The notes: generated by a model not told the origin, from the sequence alone. Shown: positions 34,150 through 43,719, counted from the first letter of the stretch. The stretch: 64,000 nt of DNA from Phytopseudomonas flavescens (GCF_900100535.1 NZ_FNDG01000002.1:1-64000), one strand, 5' to 3'. Translations and numbers: made by a program.

Positions 34150-35634
34150 CTACGGCTTGAGCTGTCGGATGGCCCGCGACAGTTCACCCGCCAGTTCTGC
34201 CAGCTCACTGCTGGTGGTTGCCGACTCCAGGGTCTGCTGGACGGTCTGCTCGGTGACGTCGCGGATACCGATCACCGAGCGGGTCATTTCCTCGGCCACC
34301 TGGCTCTGCTGTTCGGCAGCCACGGCGATCTGTGTGTTGCTCTCGCGCATCTGCGCCACTGCACCGGTGATCGCAGCCAGGGCCTCGCCGGCTTCGTGGG
34401 CGGCCCGCACGCAATCGTCGGCCTTGAGCGAACTCTCCTGCATGAACTCCACGGCGTCGCGGGTGCCAGCCTGCAGGGTGCCGATCATGCTGGTGATCTC
34501 GTCCGTCGAGTCCTGCACGCGCTTGGCCAGGTTGCGCACTTCATCGGCCACCACGGCGAAACCGCGGCCCATCTCGCCTGCACGGGCGGCTTCGATGGCG
34601 GCGTTGAGGGCCAGCAGGTTGGTCTGTTCGGCAATGCCATGAATGACGTTGACCACACTGCTGATCTTCTGGCTGTCGCCCGCGACCTGCTGGATCATCG
34701 TCGCCGTCTGCTGGACACCGCTGGAAAGCCCCGTGATGGAATGCACGACGCGACTGACCACGGCCTGGCCAACGCCGGCCAACTGGTCGGCATTCTGCGA
34801 CTGGTCACGGGTCGTCGCCGCATGTTCGGCAATGTTGTGAACGGTGGTCGACATTTCGTTGATGGCAGTGGCTGCCTGATCGGTTTCGCTCTGCTGGCCG
34901 AGCATGCCCTGGCGCACGTCCTTCATGCTTCGCGCCAAACGCCCAGTGCCGTCATCCAGTCTCGAGGCGGCCTGGACGACGGTGCCGACGACACGTTGGT
35001 AGCCGTCCTGCATGGCGTTGAAGGCGCCGGCCATCTGCCCGACCTCGTCACGGCTGTGCAGGGGAACGCGCGCGGCCAGGTCGCCATTCTTCTCCACGTG
35101 CAGCATCACGTCCTTGAGGGTATTGAGGTGGGTGAGCAGGAAGCGGATCAGAACCTGCGAGGCGCCAAGCAGAGTCAGCATCAACAGGGCGACCGTCAGC
35201 GCGTAGCTGCCGGCACGCTCGGCGAACACCTGGATCAGGCTGCGGCCGTATGCGGGGACCGCGATCCGCCTGTCGCTGCCGCGTTCGACGACCTGGACGC
35301 CGATCAACGGATCGCTGCCGAACACCCGGTCATGCTCCAGGTCGATCCAGCCGCGGGCGTCGAGCAGTGTGCGGGCATCTGCTGAGCCTGGCAGGCGCGG
35401 CGGTTCGCTCGTCGTGAACGGGATAAGGCCGGTGGTGCCTGGCAACTCGCTTGCCGCCGGCCAGGCGGCAACCAGGCTCGCCTGTGTTTGCGCACCCTGG
35501 CGAGCCGCCTGGGCGAAGGAATTCTGTTCCTGGTGCATGGCGAACAGGACGAGCAACAGGGTGGTGAAGAAAGCGACGGCATTGACCGCCCAGAACTTGT
35601 GTTTCAGGGAGATATCGCGAATCCAGGCGGGCAT
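34150..35634 (-). CDS. Methyl-accepting chemotaxis protein
   Basis: 494 aa from ATG 35634. A first membrane helix (about 12-33), a periplasmic domain of about 130 residues with no family I recognise ([19 protein letters not shown] to [12 protein letters not shown]), a second helix (about 165-188), HAMP (about 189-240) and a long cytoplasmic coiled coil with the signalling tip [20 protein letters not shown] and [17 protein letters not shown]. No CheR-tethering pentapeptide is present at the C-terminus. It should relay an unknown attractant or repellent to CheA/CheW. Frames open on the opposite strand over this gene are artefacts of its codon bias. Confidence 0.95.
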   Translation of the reverse strand: MPAWIRDISLKHKFWAVNAVAFFTTLLLVLFAMHQEQNSFAQAARQGAQTQASLVAAWPAASELPGTTGLIPFTTSEPPRLPGSADARTLLDARGWIDLEHDRVFGSDPLIGVQVVERGSDRRIAVPAYGRSLIQVFAERAGSYALTVALLMLTLLGASQVLIRFLLTHLNTLKDVMLHVEKNGDLAARVPLHSRDEVGQMAGAFNAMQDGYQRVVGTVVQAASRLDDGTGRLARSMKDVRQGMLGQQSETDQAATAINEMSTTVHNIAEHAATTRDQSQNADQLAGVGQAVVSRVVHSITGLSSGVQQTATMIQQVAGDSQKISSVVNVIHGIAEQTNLLALNAAIEAARAGEMGRGFAVVADEVRNLAKRVQDSTDEITSMIGTLQAGTRDAVEFMQESSLKADDCVRAAHEAGEALAAITGAVAQMRESNTQIAVAAEQQSQVAEEMTRSVIGIRDVTEQTVQQTLESATTSSELAELAGELSRAIRQLKP

Positions 35635-35795
35635 GTTTTTCTGCTCTCGACATGAATGAGGTTGCTGGCAAGGCGCCACCATTGTTTCACTGGCCTTGCA
35701 TCGATCCGTTGACCTGAATCAATGGCCAGGTAAGCGCCGGTTTCCAGCGACCCCGTGAACGATGCGGTTACTCCCAGGTTAACGGCGACATCGGC

Positions 35796-36641
35796 TCAGG
35801 CTTTAGGCATGTCTGGCGCTTGCTCGTCAGTCTGCTCGTCGTGATGGGGCAGGCCGAAAAAGGCGCGTGCGCTTGCGCTGGTGTGTCTGGCGACCTCGGC
35901 CTCCGACTCACCCCGGTGCAGCGCCACTTCACGCAGTACCTCGCCGAGGTAGGCGGGCTCGTTGCGACCGCTTTTCGGTTTCGGCCGCAGACTGCGTGGA
36001 AGCAGGTAGGGGGCATCGCTTTCCAGCATCAGGCGTCCGGCAGGAATCTCCTTGACCAGCGGATGCAGATGAGCACCACGACGTTCATCGCAGATCCAGC
36101 CAGTGATGCCGATGTGCAGGTCCAGATCCAGATAATCGAACAGTGCCCGCTGCTCGCCGGTGAAACAGTGCACGACCGCCGCAGGCAAGCGATCCCGGTA
36201 ATGGCGCAGCATTTGTACGAAACGCGGGTGAGCGTCACGCTCGTGCAGGAATACCGGCATCTGCAGGTCCGCTGCCAGGCTGAGCTGCTCCTCGAGGGCC
36301 TTTTCCTGCTGGGCACGCGGGGAGAAGTCCCGGTTGAAATCCAGGCCGCACTCACCCACTGCACGCACTTGAGGTTCGGCCAGCAGAGTGCGTAGCCGGC
36401 GCGTATCGTCGCTGCGCCAGTTCCTGGCATCGTGGGGGTGCACACCAGCGGTGCTGAACAGGCGGGCACCGCTCTGATCCAGCTGTCGGCACAGACTCAG
36501 CGCATGCTCGCTCTCGGCCAGGCTGGTGCCGGTCAGCACCAATTGGCAGATGCCCGCGCTGAACGCTCTGTCGAGCAGCGCCTGGCGCTGATCATTGAAG
36601 CTTGCGTGGGTCAGATTGACGCCGATGTCGATGAGTTGCAT
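35796..36641 (-). CDS. TatD-family metal-dependent hydrolase
   Basis: 281 aa from ATG 36641, which starts the first barrel strand [18 protein letters not shown]-barrel deoxyribonuclease of the TatD family: TAGVHPHDA and [11 protein letters not shown] carry metal ligands (His, Glu), [10 protein letters not shown] and VVHCFTG the next histidines, and [13 protein letters not shown] the last aspartate. The family shows 3'-5' exonuclease activity linked to DNA repair and oxidative stress. The AsnLeuThr in the first motif, where most members have Asp-Ala-His, places it nearer E. coli TatD than YcfH. Confidence 0.93.
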   Translation of the reverse strand: MQLIDIGVNLTHASFNDQRQALLDRAFSAGICQLVLTGTSLAESEHALSLCRQLDQSGARLFSTAGVHPHDARNWRSDDTRRLRTLLAEPQVRAVGECGLDFNRDFSPRAQQEKALEEQLSLAADLQMPVFLHERDAHPRFVQMLRHYRDRLPAAVVHCFTGEQRALFDYLDLDLHIGITGWICDERRGAHLHPLVKEIPAGRLMLESDAPYLLPRSLRPKPKSGRNEPAYLGEVLREVALHRGESEAEVARHTSASARAFFGLPHHDEQTDEQAPDMPKA

Positions 36642-36710
36642 GGTGTGACCCTGCGGGACGTGGGGGCCGCAGCATAACAGAGCTTCCAGAGGCATCTAAA
36701 AGGCCAGAGA

Positions 36711-36737
36711 TTACAAAGGGTTGTGAGATCTTTGTAA
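36711..36737. promoter_or_regulatory. Inverted repeat in tatD-mltF intergenic region
   Basis: TTACAAAG (36711-36718) and CTTTGTAA (36730-36737) form a perfect inverted repeat with 11 bases between the arms, spanning 2.5 helical turns. It lies 70 bases before tatD and 114 bases before the transglycosylase gene. This is the geometry of a dimeric regulator site. I cannot name the regulator. Confidence 0.45.
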
Positions 36738-36850
36738 GGCAAGGTCAACAATTATTGGCGTCAGAAGTCTGGCTGTGCGACCCTCCGCGCCCAGCTTGCG
36801 GATGACAGCCCCTGGCGGTCGGCCGGTCTTTCCTTCCCGGAGCGTCGATA

Positions 36851-38260
36851 TTGCGTGTCCTTCTCGTACTGTGCCTGTTGCTCTCGCTGCCTGTTCCGGC
36901 AGTGGCGCGCATTGCTGGCCCGGTAGAAGTGATCCAGCCGGCGGCGGTTCGTGATTTGCCCGGCATTCGCAAGAGTGGCGAACTGCGGGTGCTGGTCAAC
37001 CAGAGCCGCAACAGCTCCGGAGAAATCAAGGGGCAAAGTATCGGGGTCGAGTACCAGCGCCTGCGCGCCCTGGAGCAATACCTCAACCGCAATGCACGAG
37101 ATGATCGCAGCCTGCGTCTGAAGATGATTCCCAAAAGCAAGGATCAGTTGCTCGCCGCCCTGCAGCGTGGCGAGGGCGATCTGGTGGCGCCCGGCGAGCT
37201 ACTCGGCGGCAGGGGGGCAAACATCGTCGCCAGTGAGGCGATTCGTCGTGACGTGCCTGTGGTGATCGTTTCGCGAAAGGGCAATCGACGTTACAAACGT
37301 CTCGAGCAACTGGCCGGGCGCAGCCTCTCGCTGCCGGTGGGCAGCATCGCCAAAGAGGCCCTGCACGGCATCAACCTGAAACTCCAGGCACGCAAGCTGC
37401 CGCCGATCCTGGTCGAATGGGCGGACCCGACGCTCGCTGTGGAGGACGTGCTGGAAATGGTTCAGGCCGGTATCTTCGACTTCACCGCCGTGGAGCTGCA
37501 GATTGCCGAGCGTTGGGCCAAGGTGATGCCCAAGTTGCGTGTCGATCGCCATCTGGTGCTCGATGACCAGGGCGATATGCGTTGGTACATGCGCCGCGAT
37601 GCGCCGATGCTCAGCGCCAGTGTCGACCGTTTTCTGCAAGGTTACCGGGTGCCCGATGATCAGGATGCCGCGTTCCAGCGCGTGTATCGGCGACTCTACA
37701 AAGTGCACTCGCCCATGGGCCGCACCGAGCGGCGGCGCCTGGAGCGGGTTCGTCCGGTCCTGCAACGCTATGCCGAGCAGCATGATTTCGATTGGCTGGC
37801 GCTGGCCGCACTGGCGTTCAAGGAGTCGACCCTGAATCCCGTTGCACGAGGCAGCAGTGGCGCGACCGGGTTGATGCAGATCACGCCGGCCGCTGCGCGC
37901 AGCGTAGGCGTCAGCGACATCAGCCGGGTCGAGAGCAATGTGCAAGCCAGCGCCAAGTACCTGGCCAAGATTCGCCGTGGTTTCTTCAACAGCCCGCGGC
38001 TGAACGAGCGCGAGCGCATGGCCTTCGTCCTGGCCGGCTACAACCTCGGTCCGCAGCGGGTGCAGAGCCTGCGTGCGGAAGCCCGCAGGCGTGGCCTGAA
38101 TCCGGATCAATGGTTCTTCCAGGTAGAGCGCGTCGCCATGGAAGAGCTGGGCATGGGCGTGGTCAGTTACGTCAATGCGGTCAACAAGTATTACCTGGCT
38201 TATGCACGCAAGCGCTATTCCCTGGAGCCTGGAAAGCGTACGGTGAGTCTGGGTAAATAA
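36851..38260 (+). CDS. MltF-like membrane-bound lytic transglycosylase
   Basis: 469 aa. The start is TTG with GGAG eight bases before it. A signal peptide (about residues 1-19) leads to a periplasmic binding-protein-like domain (SBP_bac_3, about 40-270) and a C-terminal SLT goose-type lysozyme domain (about 305-440) with catalytic Glu325 in AFKESTLNP and the GATGLMQITPAAA and FVLAGYNLGPQRV motifs. It cleaves peptidoglycan glycan strands with formation of anhydromuramyl ends. The arrangement matches MltF; its position near tgpA and the chemoreceptor recalls P. aeruginosa MltF2. Confidence 0.92.
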   Translation: MRVLLVLCLLLSLPVPAVARIAGPVEVIQPAAVRDLPGIRKSGELRVLVNQSRNSSGEIKGQSIGVEYQRLRALEQYLNRNARDDRSLRLKMIPKSKDQLLAALQRGEGDLVAPGELLGGRGANIVASEAIRRDVPVVIVSRKGNRRYKRLEQLAGRSLSLPVGSIAKEALHGINLKLQARKLPPILVEWADPTLAVEDVLEMVQAGIFDFTAVELQIAERWAKVMPKLRVDRHLVLDDQGDMRWYMRRDAPMLSASVDRFLQGYRVPDDQDAAFQRVYRRLYKVHSPMGRTERRRLERVRPVLQRYAEQHDFDWLALAALAFKESTLNPVARGSSGATGLMQITPAAARSVGVSDISRVESNVQASAKYLAKIRRGFFNSPRLNERERMAFVLAGYNLGPQRVQSLRAEARRRGLNPDQWFFQVERVAMEELGMGVVSYVNAVNKYYLAYARKRYSLEPGKRTVSLGK

Positions 38261-38281
38261 TCGATTTATTCGATTTTTTTT
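38259..38281 (+). terminator. Weak terminator after mltF-like gene
   Basis: AATCGA (38259-38264) and TCGATT (38270-38275) form a short AT-rich stem followed by a run of T. It starts in the stop codon. The stem is weak, so termination may be partial. Confidence 0.4.
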
Positions 38282-38361
38282 AGCGGTTTTATTCGGTATC
38301 AGGATTTGATAATTAAATTAATATGCCGCCATCTCATTTCCATCAGTAAAGGATTGGCGCC

Positions 38362-38796
38362 ATGAATACATTCATCAAATCGCTGGTAACCACCCGTGCA
38401 GGCTATGGCCTGACCATTCTGCGCGTATTGGTTGGCATCACGTTCGTGGCCCACGGTTCGCAGAAACTGTTCGGCTGGTTCGGCGGTTACGGCCTGGCGG
38501 GTGTCGCGCAGTGGATGGAGAGTATCGGTCTGGCGCCCGGCTACCTGATGGCACTGATGGCCGGCAGTGCAGAGTTCTTCGGTGGCCTGGCGCTGATTAT
38601 CGGCTTGCTGGTGCGTCCCGCTGCGGCGGTGCTGAGCTTCACTCTGCTGGTGGCCATCTTCTCCGTGCACATCGGTAACGGTTTTTTCATGAGCGACAAT
38701 GGCTATGAATTCGCCCTGGCATTGATGGCAGCCACGCTGGCACTGCTGATCGAAGGTGCTGGCCGCCTGTCCCTCGACAAGCGCATCGCCGGTTAA
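38362..38796 (+). CDS. DoxX family membrane protein
   Basis: 144 aa with four membrane helices. TILRVLVGITFVAHGSQKLFGWFGG (here split: residues 19-43) and AEFFGGLALIIGLLVRP are DoxX family hallmarks. DoxX-like proteins are linked to thiol and oxidative stress in some bacteria; no partner gene is nearby here, so the role is open. An AGGA ribosome site is present, and a strong terminator follows the stop codon. The 100 bases upstream are unusually AT-rich for this genome and probably hold the promoter. Confidence 0.92.
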   Translation: MNTFIKSLVTTRAGYGLTILRVLVGITFVAHGSQKLFGWFGGYGLAGVAQWMESIGLAPGYLMALMAGSAEFFGGLALIIGLLVRPAAAVLSFTLLVAIFSVHIGNGFFMSDNGYEFALALMAATLALLIEGAGRLSLDKRIAG

Positions 38797-38813
38797 GCGA
38801 CACCAGTCTCTGC

Positions 38814-38842
38814 AAAGCCCGCTGATGCGGGCTTTCTTCGTT
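38814..38842 (+). terminator. Terminator after doxX-like gene
   Basis: AAAGCCCGC (38814-38822) pairs with GCGGGCTTT (38827-38835) around TGAT, followed by CTTCGTT. It begins 18 bases after the stop codon. Confidence 0.85.
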
Positions 38843-38886
38843 ATTGACAGGGCGATCCGCAACTCTCTAGGATTGCCGTCTGCGCC

Positions 38887-39014
38887 GATTTAAACAGCTA
38901 CTTGCGGGGCGCCTCAGGGATTCTTCAACGAGTCTCGAAATTCCGCTAAAGCGCTGGTTCGGTGTTGCCTCTCACCGCTGCCCAGCGGGTTTTTCGAGGC
39001 GGAGACAAACACCC
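38887..39014 (+). promoter_or_regulatory. Structured mRNA leader with SD-sequestering helix
   Basis: The 128 bases before the 99-aa gene can fold in two ways that matter. CGCCTC (38910-38915) can pair with GAGGCG (38996-39001), which overlaps the purine-rich ribosome site. In between, CGCTGG (38952-38957) pairs with CCAGCG (38982-38987), enclosing CGGTG (38960-38964) and CACCG (38973-38977), and the stem ends in GGGTTTTT, like an intrinsic terminator. An alternative small stem CCGCT (38975-38979) with AGCGG (38984-38988) competes. This looks like a riboswitch or attenuator. I do not match it to a named family. Confidence 0.55.
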
Positions 39015-39314
39015 ATGACCTGCCCACAGGCCACGCAGATTCGTATCGTTCCCATCACTTCCGGTCTGATCCGGCGTAATCCACGCATCCTGCTCTGCGG
39101 CACTCATCAGCCGACACTGTTGCGTTATCTCGATGGCTGGCCCAGTCGCCGCCAGGGACGCCGTGCCTTTCTGGTGCAGTTCGCCGAAGACGGCGACTCA
39201 TTGCAACGCTTCGCCGATGACAGCTTCGACTTCGCGGTGCTGCAACGCCCCAGCGCCGGGGCCCTCGGCCAACTGACGCGTATCGCCCGACAGGGGCTGA
39301 TCACCCTGCGCTGA
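39015..39314 (+). CDS. Small protein, truncated methyltransferase-like
   Basis: 99 aa. No family is recognised with certainty. The middle (RILLCGTHQPTLLRYLDGWP) and the C-terminal DSFDFAVLQRPSAGALGQL and GLITLR vaguely follow the pattern of a Rossmann methyltransferase (motif I loop, then the DxFDxV strand), but too short to be a full enzyme. GGCGGAGACA ahead of the ATG serves as ribosome site and may be hidden by the leader structure described at 38887-39014. The stop codon directly abuts the greB stop on the other strand. Confidence 0.6.
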   Translation: MTCPQATQIRIVPITSGLIRRNPRILLCGTHQPTLLRYLDGWPSRRQGRRAFLVQFAEDGDSLQRFADDSFDFAVLQRPSAGALGQLTRIARQGLITLR

Positions 39315-39812
39315 CTACGGATAGTCGATGGTGATGACGTACCAGTACTTGTCGCCGGTTGGCGTTTCCACACGCACTTCGGCGTCCAGCCCCTTGCCGA
39401 TCAGCGCCCGCGCAAGCGGTGAATCAATGCTGATCAGGTTGAGCTTCAGGTCGAGTTCGTCGGGGCCGACGATGCGGTAGCGCGAGGCGTTGCCGTCTTC
39501 ATCTTCGAGGGTCACCCAGGCGCCGAAATAGACTTTGTGTGGATCGCTTGGACGCGTGTCGACCACCTTGAGCTTTTCCAGGCGCTTGGTGAGAAAACGC
39601 ACGCGGCTGTCGATTTCCCGCAGCATTTTCTTGCCGTAGGTGTATTCCGCGTTCTCGGAGCGGTCACCCTGTGCGGCCGCCTCGCTGACCGAGCGCGTCA
39701 CCTCAGGGCGGCGTACGTGCCAGAGTTCGTGCAGCTCTGCGCGCAGATGCGCCTCACCTTCGGGGGTGATGAGAGGCGTTCCGGCGGCGCGGGGTGGGCG
39801 GTATCGGCTCAT
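39315..39812 (-). CDS. greB: Transcription elongation factor GreB
   Basis: 165 aa. The N-terminal coiled coil (about residues 15-85) holds the acidic tip motif ([20 protein letters not shown], with the Asp-Glu pair that enters the RNA polymerase secondary channel), and the C-terminal FKBP-like domain (about 90-160) includes [13 protein letters not shown] and [10 protein letters not shown]. GreB stimulates transcript cleavage in backtracked complexes. The tip and basic patch favour GreB over GreA. A 34-base gap separates it from the ABC permease gene upstream, so the two may share a transcript. Confidence 0.95.
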   Translation of the reverse strand: MSRYRPPRAAGTPLITPEGEAHLRAELHELWHVRRPEVTRSVSEAAAQGDRSENAEYTYGKKMLREIDSRVRFLTKRLEKLKVVDTRPSDPHKVYFGAWVTLEDEDGNASRYRIVGPDELDLKLNLISIDSPLARALIGKGLDAEVRVETPTGDKYWYVITIDYP

Positions 39813-39845
39813 GCTGGGCTCGGTCTGGTGCGGACGTGCAGTCTA

Positions 39846-42350
39846 TCAACCCTCGCGCAGAACGGTGAGGGGGCTGGCATCCAGGGAGCGCCGAGTGCCC
39901 AGCACGCCAGCGGTGGCGACCAGCAGCGCACCGATCAGCGGCAGCAACAGCAGCCAGGGATGTGGCTGCCAGGCCATCTGGAAGGCGAAGCGGTAGAGCA
40001 GGAAGCTGACCAGCTCACAGCCAAGGGCCGCCAGCAGACCGCTGGTTGCGCCGAGCAGGCCGAACTCGGCACGACGAGCCTGAATCAGCAGCTTGCGCTC
40101 CGCGCCCAGGGCGCGCAGCAGGGCCCCCTGATGAATGCGTTCGTCCAGCGTCGACTGCAGGCCGGCGAACAGTACGGCCAGACCGGCCGCGAGGACGAAC
40201 AGCAGGACGAACTCGATGGCGATGGTGACCTGGGCGAGGATGCTGCGCAGTTGATTGAGCAGCGCCTCGACCTGCAGCAGGGTGACCGACGGAAACGCCC
40301 GTGACAGCTCGACCAGTTGCCGCTCCTGCTGTGGCGGCAGGTAGAAGCTGGTCAGGTAGGTGACCGGCAGATCCTGCAGGGTGCCAGGTTCGAAGATCAT
40401 GAAGAAGTTGGGCTGGAAGTTGTTCCAGTCGACTTCGCGCAGGCTGGTCACGACAGCATCGCGGTTGACGCCACCCACACTGAACGTCAGGCGGTCACCC
40501 AGCTTGATCTGCAGACTTTGCGCCAGCTCGTCTTCCACCGATACGCCGGGCAGTTGCTGGCTCTTTTCGCCTGTCCACCACTGGCCTGCGGTGAGAGTAT
40601 TGCCCTCCGGCAGGTCGGCACCCCAGGTCAGGCTGAGGTCGCGGCGTACCGCGCGCTCGCCACGGGAGTCCTTGCTGACGTACTGGCGAACCGGATCGCC
40701 GTTGACCATCACCAGCCGGCCCGGCACGACCGGGTAGAGTGGCGCTGGGTGGGGTGACAGTTGCTCCAGGCGTGCGGCGAAGGCGTCCCGCTCGGCGGGT
40801 AGCACATTGAGTGCGAAATGGTTGGGGGCGTCGGCGGGCAACTGATCCTGCCAGGTGTCCAGCAGTTCGCCGCGCAGCAGCGCGATCAACGCCATGGCCA
40901 GCAGGATCAGGCCGAAGGCCAGGGACTGCCCGGCGGCTGCCAGGGGGCGGCGCAGCAATTGACCAAGCCCCAGGCGCCATGGCAACGAGGCACGAGCCAG
41001 CAGGCGGCGCAGGCTCTGCAAGCCGAGCAACAACAGGCCGCCGAGCAGCAGTGCGGTGACCAGGCCGCCGCCGAGCAGTGCCAGGGTCAATGGCAAATCC
41101 AGACTCAGACGCCACATGATCAGCCCCAGGGCGAGCAGGGCGGTGCCGTACACCAGCCAGGAGCTGGCCGGCACCGGCAGCATGTCGCGACGCAGCACGC
41201 GCAGTGGCGGCACGCGGCCAAGGGCCGCCAGTGGCGGCAGGGCGAAACCGGCCAGTGCCACCAGGCCCGTAGCGATACCCGCCAGTGCCGGCCACAAGCC
41301 GCCCGGAGGAATCTGGGTGGGCAGCAAACCTTGTAGCAACTGGAACAGCAACTGCTGAGCGAGCCAGCCGAGCAGGGCGCCGCTGAGGCTGGCGACCAGG
41401 CCGAGAATTGCCAGTTGCAGACTGAACAGGCCAAGTGCCTGGCGACGTGACAGGCCCAGGCAGCGCAGCAGCGCGCTGGCATCGAAGCGCCGGCTGGCGA
41501 AGCGCGCGGCGGACAGCGCCACGGCGACCCCGGCCAGCAGAACGGCGGCCAGGCTGGCCAGGTTCAGGTAGCGCTCGGCGCGATCGAGGGCACCGCCGAC
41601 GCTGCGGCTGCCATCCCGGGCATCATCGAAGCGCTGGTGGGCGGCGAGGCCTGGTTCGAGGGCCTGGCGATAGCTGGCCAGGGCATCGCTCGGGCCATTC
41701 CATTGTTCGATGTAGCGGACCCGGCTGCCCGGTTGTACCACCCGGGTGGCGGGCAGGTCGTCCAAGTGCATCAGCACGTGAGGCGTCAGGCTGTAGAAGT
41801 CGCCGGCTTCGTCCGGCAGGTAGGTCAGTACGCGCGTCAGGCGCAGGGTCTTGGCGCCGACCTCGATGTCGTCCCCGGTTTGCAGATTCAGGGCAGCCAG
41901 CAAGCGCGCTTCGGCCCAGACTTCGCCGGGTCGTGGGCCCTGGCTGACCGCTTCCTCGGCGTAGGGCTCGACAGCGCTCTTCAGTTCGCCGCGCAGTGGA
42001 TAGCCATTGCCGGCGGCTTTGACGCTGGCCAGCTGGATGCCCTCGTCGCTGGCGATCACGCTGGAAAACTCGACCACCTGGGCGTGTTCCAGGCCCCGTG
42101 ACGTGCCTGCGTCGATCTGCTCGGCAGATGCCGGCGCGCTGCCGCGCAGAATCAGGTCGGCACCGAGGAACTCGGTCGCACGCAAGCTCATGCCTTCATT
42201 CAGGCGGGCGCCGAAGTAGCCGATGGCGGTGCTCGACGCGACGGCGATCAGCAGGGCGAAAAACAGTACACGCAATTCGCCGGCACGGGCGTCGCGCAGC
42301 AGTTGCCGGCCTGCAAGCGACAGCAGGCTGAAGAAGGACAAGGATTTCAT
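39846..42350 (-). CDS. ybbP: FtsX-like ABC transporter permease (YbbP type)
   Basis: 834 aa with ten predicted helices in the MacB/FtsX double arrangement: one N-terminal helix, a large periplasmic domain (about 45-255), three helices, a central group of four helices (about 390-500), a second periplasmic domain and three C-terminal helices. The starting LLRDARAGELRVLFFALLIA and RCLGLSRRQALGLF stretches are typical of YbbP. It works with the ATPase YbbA and perhaps with the lysophospholipase TesA, whose gene is divergent, as in E. coli. The start overlaps the ybbA stop by one base (TGATG). Confidence 0.93.
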   Translation of the reverse strand: MKSLSFFSLLSLAGRQLLRDARAGELRVLFFALLIAVASSTAIGYFGARLNEGMSLRATEFLGADLILRGSAPASAEQIDAGTSRGLEHAQVVEFSSVIASDEGIQLASVKAAGNGYPLRGELKSAVEPYAEEAVSQGPRPGEVWAEARLLAALNLQTGDDIEVGAKTLRLTRVLTYLPDEAGDFYSLTPHVLMHLDDLPATRVVQPGSRVRYIEQWNGPSDALASYRQALEPGLAAHQRFDDARDGSRSVGGALDRAERYLNLASLAAVLLAGVAVALSAARFASRRFDASALLRCLGLSRRQALGLFSLQLAILGLVASLSGALLGWLAQQLLFQLLQGLLPTQIPPGGLWPALAGIATGLVALAGFALPPLAALGRVPPLRVLRRDMLPVPASSWLVYGTALLALGLIMWRLSLDLPLTLALLGGGLVTALLLGGLLLLGLQSLRRLLARASLPWRLGLGQLLRRPLAAAGQSLAFGLILLAMALIALLRGELLDTWQDQLPADAPNHFALNVLPAERDAFAARLEQLSPHPAPLYPVVPGRLVMVNGDPVRQYVSKDSRGERAVRRDLSLTWGADLPEGNTLTAGQWWTGEKSQQLPGVSVEDELAQSLQIKLGDRLTFSVGGVNRDAVVTSLREVDWNNFQPNFFMIFEPGTLQDLPVTYLTSFYLPPQQERQLVELSRAFPSVTLLQVEALLNQLRSILAQVTIAIEFVLLFVLAAGLAVLFAGLQSTLDERIHQGALLRALGAERKLLIQARRAEFGLLGATSGLLAALGCELVSFLLYRFAFQMAWQPHPWLLLLPLIGALLVATAGVLGTRRSLDASPLTVLREG

Positions 42351-43033
42351 CAGGCGACCACCGGTGCCACGAGGTGGCCACCCTCCAGGCGGATGAGGCG
42401 CTGGCAGCGGGCCGCCAGGCGCTCATCGTGGGTAACCAGTACCAGGGTGGCGCCACGTTCCTGATTCAGCTCGAACAGCAGGTCGCTGATCCGCTCGCCG
42501 GTGTGGCTGTCCAGGTTGCCGGTGGGTTCGTCGGCGAACAGTACGTCCGGATCGGCGGCAAAGGCACGTGCGATGGCAACGCGCTGTTGCTCGCCACCGG
42601 AAAGCTGGCGCGGAGTATGGCTCAGGCGGGCGCCCAGGCCGACCCGCTCGAGCAGCTGCGTGGCACGCTGGCGGGCATCGCTTCGGCCTTCCAGCTCCAG
42701 CGGCAGCATGACGTTTTCCAGGGCGTTGAGGCTGTCGAGCAACTGGAAGGACTGGAACACGAAGCCGACGTGCTCGGCCCGCACCCTGGCGCGTTCGTCT
42801 TCGCCGAGGCTTCCCAGGTCGTTACCGGCCAGCAGGATGCGTCCGTTGCTGGGCAGGTCGAGTCCGGCCAGCAGGCCGAGCAGGGTGGATTTGCCCGAGC
42901 CCGAACTGCCGACGATGGCCAGGCTGCCGCCTTTTTCCAGATCCAGGGAAAGGTCGTGCAAGATGGTCAACTCGCCTTCCGCGCTGGAAACCACTTTGTT
43001 AAGGTTCTGCGCAGACAGAATGCTTGAGCTCAT
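42350..43033 (-). CDS. ybbA: ABC transporter ATP-binding protein YbbA
   Basis: 227 aa from ATG 43033. Walker [10 protein letters not shown] (42-50), Q-loop VFQSFQLL, signature [10 protein letters not shown] and Walker [14 protein letters not shown] are intact, the LolD/MacB-type ATPase pattern. With YbbP it forms a mechanotransmission-type complex, possibly extracting a lipid or lipoprotein from the inner membrane. The start codon is only ten bases from the divergent tesA start, so its promoter must overlap tesA coding DNA. Confidence 0.95.
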   Translation of the reverse strand: MSSSILSAQNLNKVVSSAEGELTILHDLSLDLEKGGSLAIVGSSGSGKSTLLGLLAGLDLPSNGRILLAGNDLGSLGEDERARVRAEHVGFVFQSFQLLDSLNALENVMLPLELEGRSDARQRATQLLERVGLGARLSHTPRQLSGGEQQRVAIARAFAADPDVLFADEPTGNLDSHTGERISDLLFELNQERGATLVLVTHDERLAARCQRLIRLEGGHLVAPVVA

Positions 43034-43043
43034 GAGGAATCCG

Positions 43044-43661
43044 ATGCGTGCGATATGGAAGGGAGCCGTTCTCGGCCTGCTGCTCTGGGGGCAGATCGCG
43101 GGGCAGGTGGCGCAGGCGGCGACCGTGCTGGTCGTCGGCGATAGTATCAGCGCGGCTTTTGGCATGGATACCCGCCAGGGCTGGGTTCATCTCCTCGACG
43201 AGCGCCTGCGCAGCGAGGGTTTCGAGCATCGGCTGGTGAATGCCTCGATCAGCGGCGACACCAGCGCAGGCGGCGCCGCGCGGCTGCCGGCGCTGCTTGC
43301 CGAGCATCACCCCGATCTGGTTATCGTGGAGCTGGGTGGCAACGATGGGCTGCGTGGTTTGCCGCCGAGCCAATTGCAACAGAATCTTGCATCGATGATC
43401 GATGCCTCTCGCGAGTCCGGCGCCAAGGTGCTGTTGCTGGGGATGCGCATTCCGCCCAACTACGGGGAGCGCTACACCACCGCCTTTGCCAAGGTCTATG
43501 ACGACCTGGCAAGCGAGAAGAACGTGCCGCTGGTGCCGTTTCTTCTCGAGGGGGTGGGCGGCGTCGACACGCTGATGCAGGAGGATGGCGTGCACCCTGC
43601 TGTGGAGGCACAGCCACAGCTGCTGGAAAATGTCTGGCCAACCCTGAAACCGTTGCTCTGA
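43044..43661 (+). CDS. tesA: Periplasmic thioesterase/lysophospholipase TesA
   Basis: 205 aa SGNH hydrolase. A signal peptide (about residues 1-26) exports it to the periplasm. Block I is [11 protein letters not shown] with nucleophile Ser34; Gly and Asn follow in blocks II and III ([23 protein letters not shown]), and the catalytic Asp/His are in EDGVHP. It hydrolyses acyl thioesters, lysophospholipids and arylesters in vitro. AGGA precedes the ATG. Divergent from ybbA with a ten-base gap, the same pairing as in enterobacteria. Confidence 0.96.
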   Translation: MRAIWKGAVLGLLLWGQIAGQVAQAATVLVVGDSISAAFGMDTRQGWVHLLDERLRSEGFEHRLVNASISGDTSAGGAARLPALLAEHHPDLVIVELGGNDGLRGLPPSQLQQNLASMIDASRESGAKVLLLGMRIPPNYGERYTTAFAKVYDDLASEKNVPLVPFLLEGVGGVDTLMQEDGVHPAVEAQPQLLENVWPTLKPLL

Positions 43662-43719
43662 CGGGCTTTTCCACCGACGGCGTTTCGGCTAATGTGGCGC
43701 CCCCGCCCTGGAGCCCCCC

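Noticed and set aside
34033..35385. A 450-codon plus-strand open frame over the chemoreceptor gene
   Set aside because: The opposite strand encodes an unmistakable chemoreceptor with conserved signalling tip. The long frame follows from codon bias.
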